Both the position numbers and the translations under genes were made by a program. Under the pieces are notes generated by a model. The model searched no databases, was not told the origin of the DNA, and was given only the letters and a program-made list of their open reading frames with translations. A DNA stretch of 64,000 nucleotides from Nitrospirales bacterium (lineage in GTDB: Bacteria > Nitrospirota > Nitrospiria > Nitrospirales > UBA8639), in contig JAJDBM010000047.1 of assembly GCA_029261355.1 (NCBI GenBank), positions 1 through 64,000 on the forward strand, written 5' to 3'. Shown one piece after another: positions 63,210 to 64,000 of the stretch. Position 1 is the stretch's first letter. Every line of letters starts with the position of its first letter.

Positions 63210-64000
63210 TTACAATGGGACTGGTTGGGTGAGAGGGCTTTCAACAATTTGTATTTTGGGAGTTGCTTTGAGGTAGGCATTCTGGTCATGCATGATTGCC
63301 CCAGCGGGCAATGAATCCCAGAGAGGACCAAGGTTTTTTCGAATTCTATTTTTATATACTTGAGGAAGATCAGTGCTTTCACCTTCAAAAAAACGTTGGA
63401 CGGTAGGATCTGAACCCAATAAAGATCGAACTTTTCTGTCCCAATTCAGACGGCTTGCCGGTGCCGCACGCACCGCATTTAACAAGCGTGTTCCGATTCC
63501 GCGATTGGCTTGAAATCGTCGAATCACTCTTCCCCACGACAAGGCATATCCAGTGAGGTCTAATACATGGTCGTAGAAATCTGGCCAGGCATAATGCTTT
63601 GGCCGTATATTCATCGCGCGCTTATTATCAAGAAAATGAAAAGGAATAGGAAGGACACGGCCAGCCCGTTGCAGTTCCATATTAATGGGGGCGGCTTGTC
63701 CAAACGCAGTAAAGAGCGAAAATGTTGGATAGGCACCAGGAGAAAGATCCAGAAAGTTTTTTGTAAGTTCGAACGGCTCAGCTCCTTCATCTGAATCAAG
63801 ACCAAGAATGAAATTCGTTTGAACATAGGGGATATACCGGAGAATCGTATTAATATGTTCTGAAACCTGTCTCACCTTTTCAATGCCCTCCTTGGGTCCA
63901 GTCTTCGATTTATCTCCATTTGAAAACCAGGATTCAATACCAGGTAAGATGGCCTTAAACCCGTTTCGTTGAAGGTCTTTCAGGTGAGGTTCCGATAAGA
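63210..64000 (-). CDS. Radical SAM protein, C-terminal part (runs out of the window)
   Basis: The frame is open to the right window edge, so the GTG at 63875 is internal. The visible 263 residues begin LSEPHLKDLQRNGFKAILPG, then GDKSKTG and the barrel end NFILGLDSDEGAEPF and AYPTFSLFTAFGQAAPIN. This is the second half of a radical SAM barrel plus a C-terminal extension; the CxxxCxxC motif lies outside. B12-binding-type radical SAM is likely from the extended tail, but not shown. Confidence 0.75.
   Translation of the reverse strand, partial: LSEPHLKDLQRNGFKAILPGIESWFSNGDKSKTGPKEGIEKVRQVSEHINTILRYIPYVQTNFILGLDSDEGAEPFELTKNFLDLSPGAYPTFSLFTAFGQAAPINMELQRAGRVLPIPFHFLDNKRAMNIRPKHYAWPDFYDHVLDLTGYALSWGRVIRRFQANRGIGTRLLNAVRAAPASRLNWDRKVRSLLGSDPTVQRFFEGESTDLPQVYKNRIRKNLGPLWDSLPAGAIMHDQNAYLKATPKIQIVESPLTQPVPL

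Noticed and set aside
1-64000. CRISPR arrays, tRNA, rRNA, insertion sequences or prophage genes
   Set aside because: I looked for regularly spaced repeats, cloverleaf patterns, transposase and integrase motifs and terminal inverted repeats and found none.

Overview
The window is 64 kb of AT-leaning bacterial chromosome (Gram-negative). Evidence for an outer membrane includes lipoproteins with lipoboxes, a PelB-type beta-barrel porin, a TraT-family lipoprotein and a lytic transglycosylase. Gene content (cobalamin-dependent MetH, a PqqC/CADD-like haem-oxygenase-fold protein, DUF5069 and DUF3386 proteins, a complete pel locus, many small exported proteins of unknown family) fits an environmental bacterium. 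A Nitrospirota-like lineage is my best guess, but that is inference and not proven by any marker here. I saw no rRNA, tRNA, CRISPR, insertion sequence or prophage.

Region by region. 1-3.45 kb: a caspase-like/TPR cluster (end of a TPR protein, a lipoprotein, and a caspase-TPR protein whose last TPR lies behind an in-frame amber codon). 3.5-10 kb: metH, with two decayed copies of its 3' end nearby, a methyltransferase-like orphan, and a small gene plus nucleotidyltransferase pair resembling a toxin-antitoxin module. 10-16 kb: exported and small unknowns, a haem-oxygenase-fold enzyme, and a mutY-mutT repair pair. 16-26 kb: mostly minus-strand envelope and exported proteins (TraT-like lipoprotein, Cys-rich lipoprotein and its decayed paralogue flanking a vapBC module, a 1.37 kaa FG-GAP/metzincin protein, a truncated VWA protein, a STAS protein). 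26-47 kb: ordinary chromosomal genes (methyltransferase, hybrid histidine kinase, amidohydrolase lipoprotein, divergent wHTH/His-rich pair, RluD-like synthase, HtrA-like protease, MUG-like glycosylase, exported MsrA, PrmA, membrane MutS-like protein, a three-repeat exported protein, lytic transglycosylase).

47.6-61.1 kb is the main functional unit: a contiguous, overlapping minus-strand operon pelX-A-B-C-D-E-(orf67)-F-G for synthesis, deacetylation, c-di-GMP control and export of the cationic polysaccharide Pel. It includes its own UDP-sugar C4-epimerase (PelX-like), an unrecognised 67-codon gene between pelE and pelF, and a sigma-54-like -24/-12 element just upstream of pelX. PelA keeps the deacetylase metal and catalytic residues with the expected spacing, and PelD keeps RxxD and YxxR residues for c-di-GMP binding. 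Divergently transcribed DUF3386, DUF5069 and exported genes follow, and the window ends inside a radical SAM gene.

Points most worth a second look: the pel operon's extra small ORF and sigma-54-like promoter, the amber codon inside the caspase-TPR gene, the triplicated metH 3' end with a hairpin at fixed spacing, the vapBC module between an intact and a broken lipoprotein copy, and the operator-like palindromes between the wHTH and His-rich genes.
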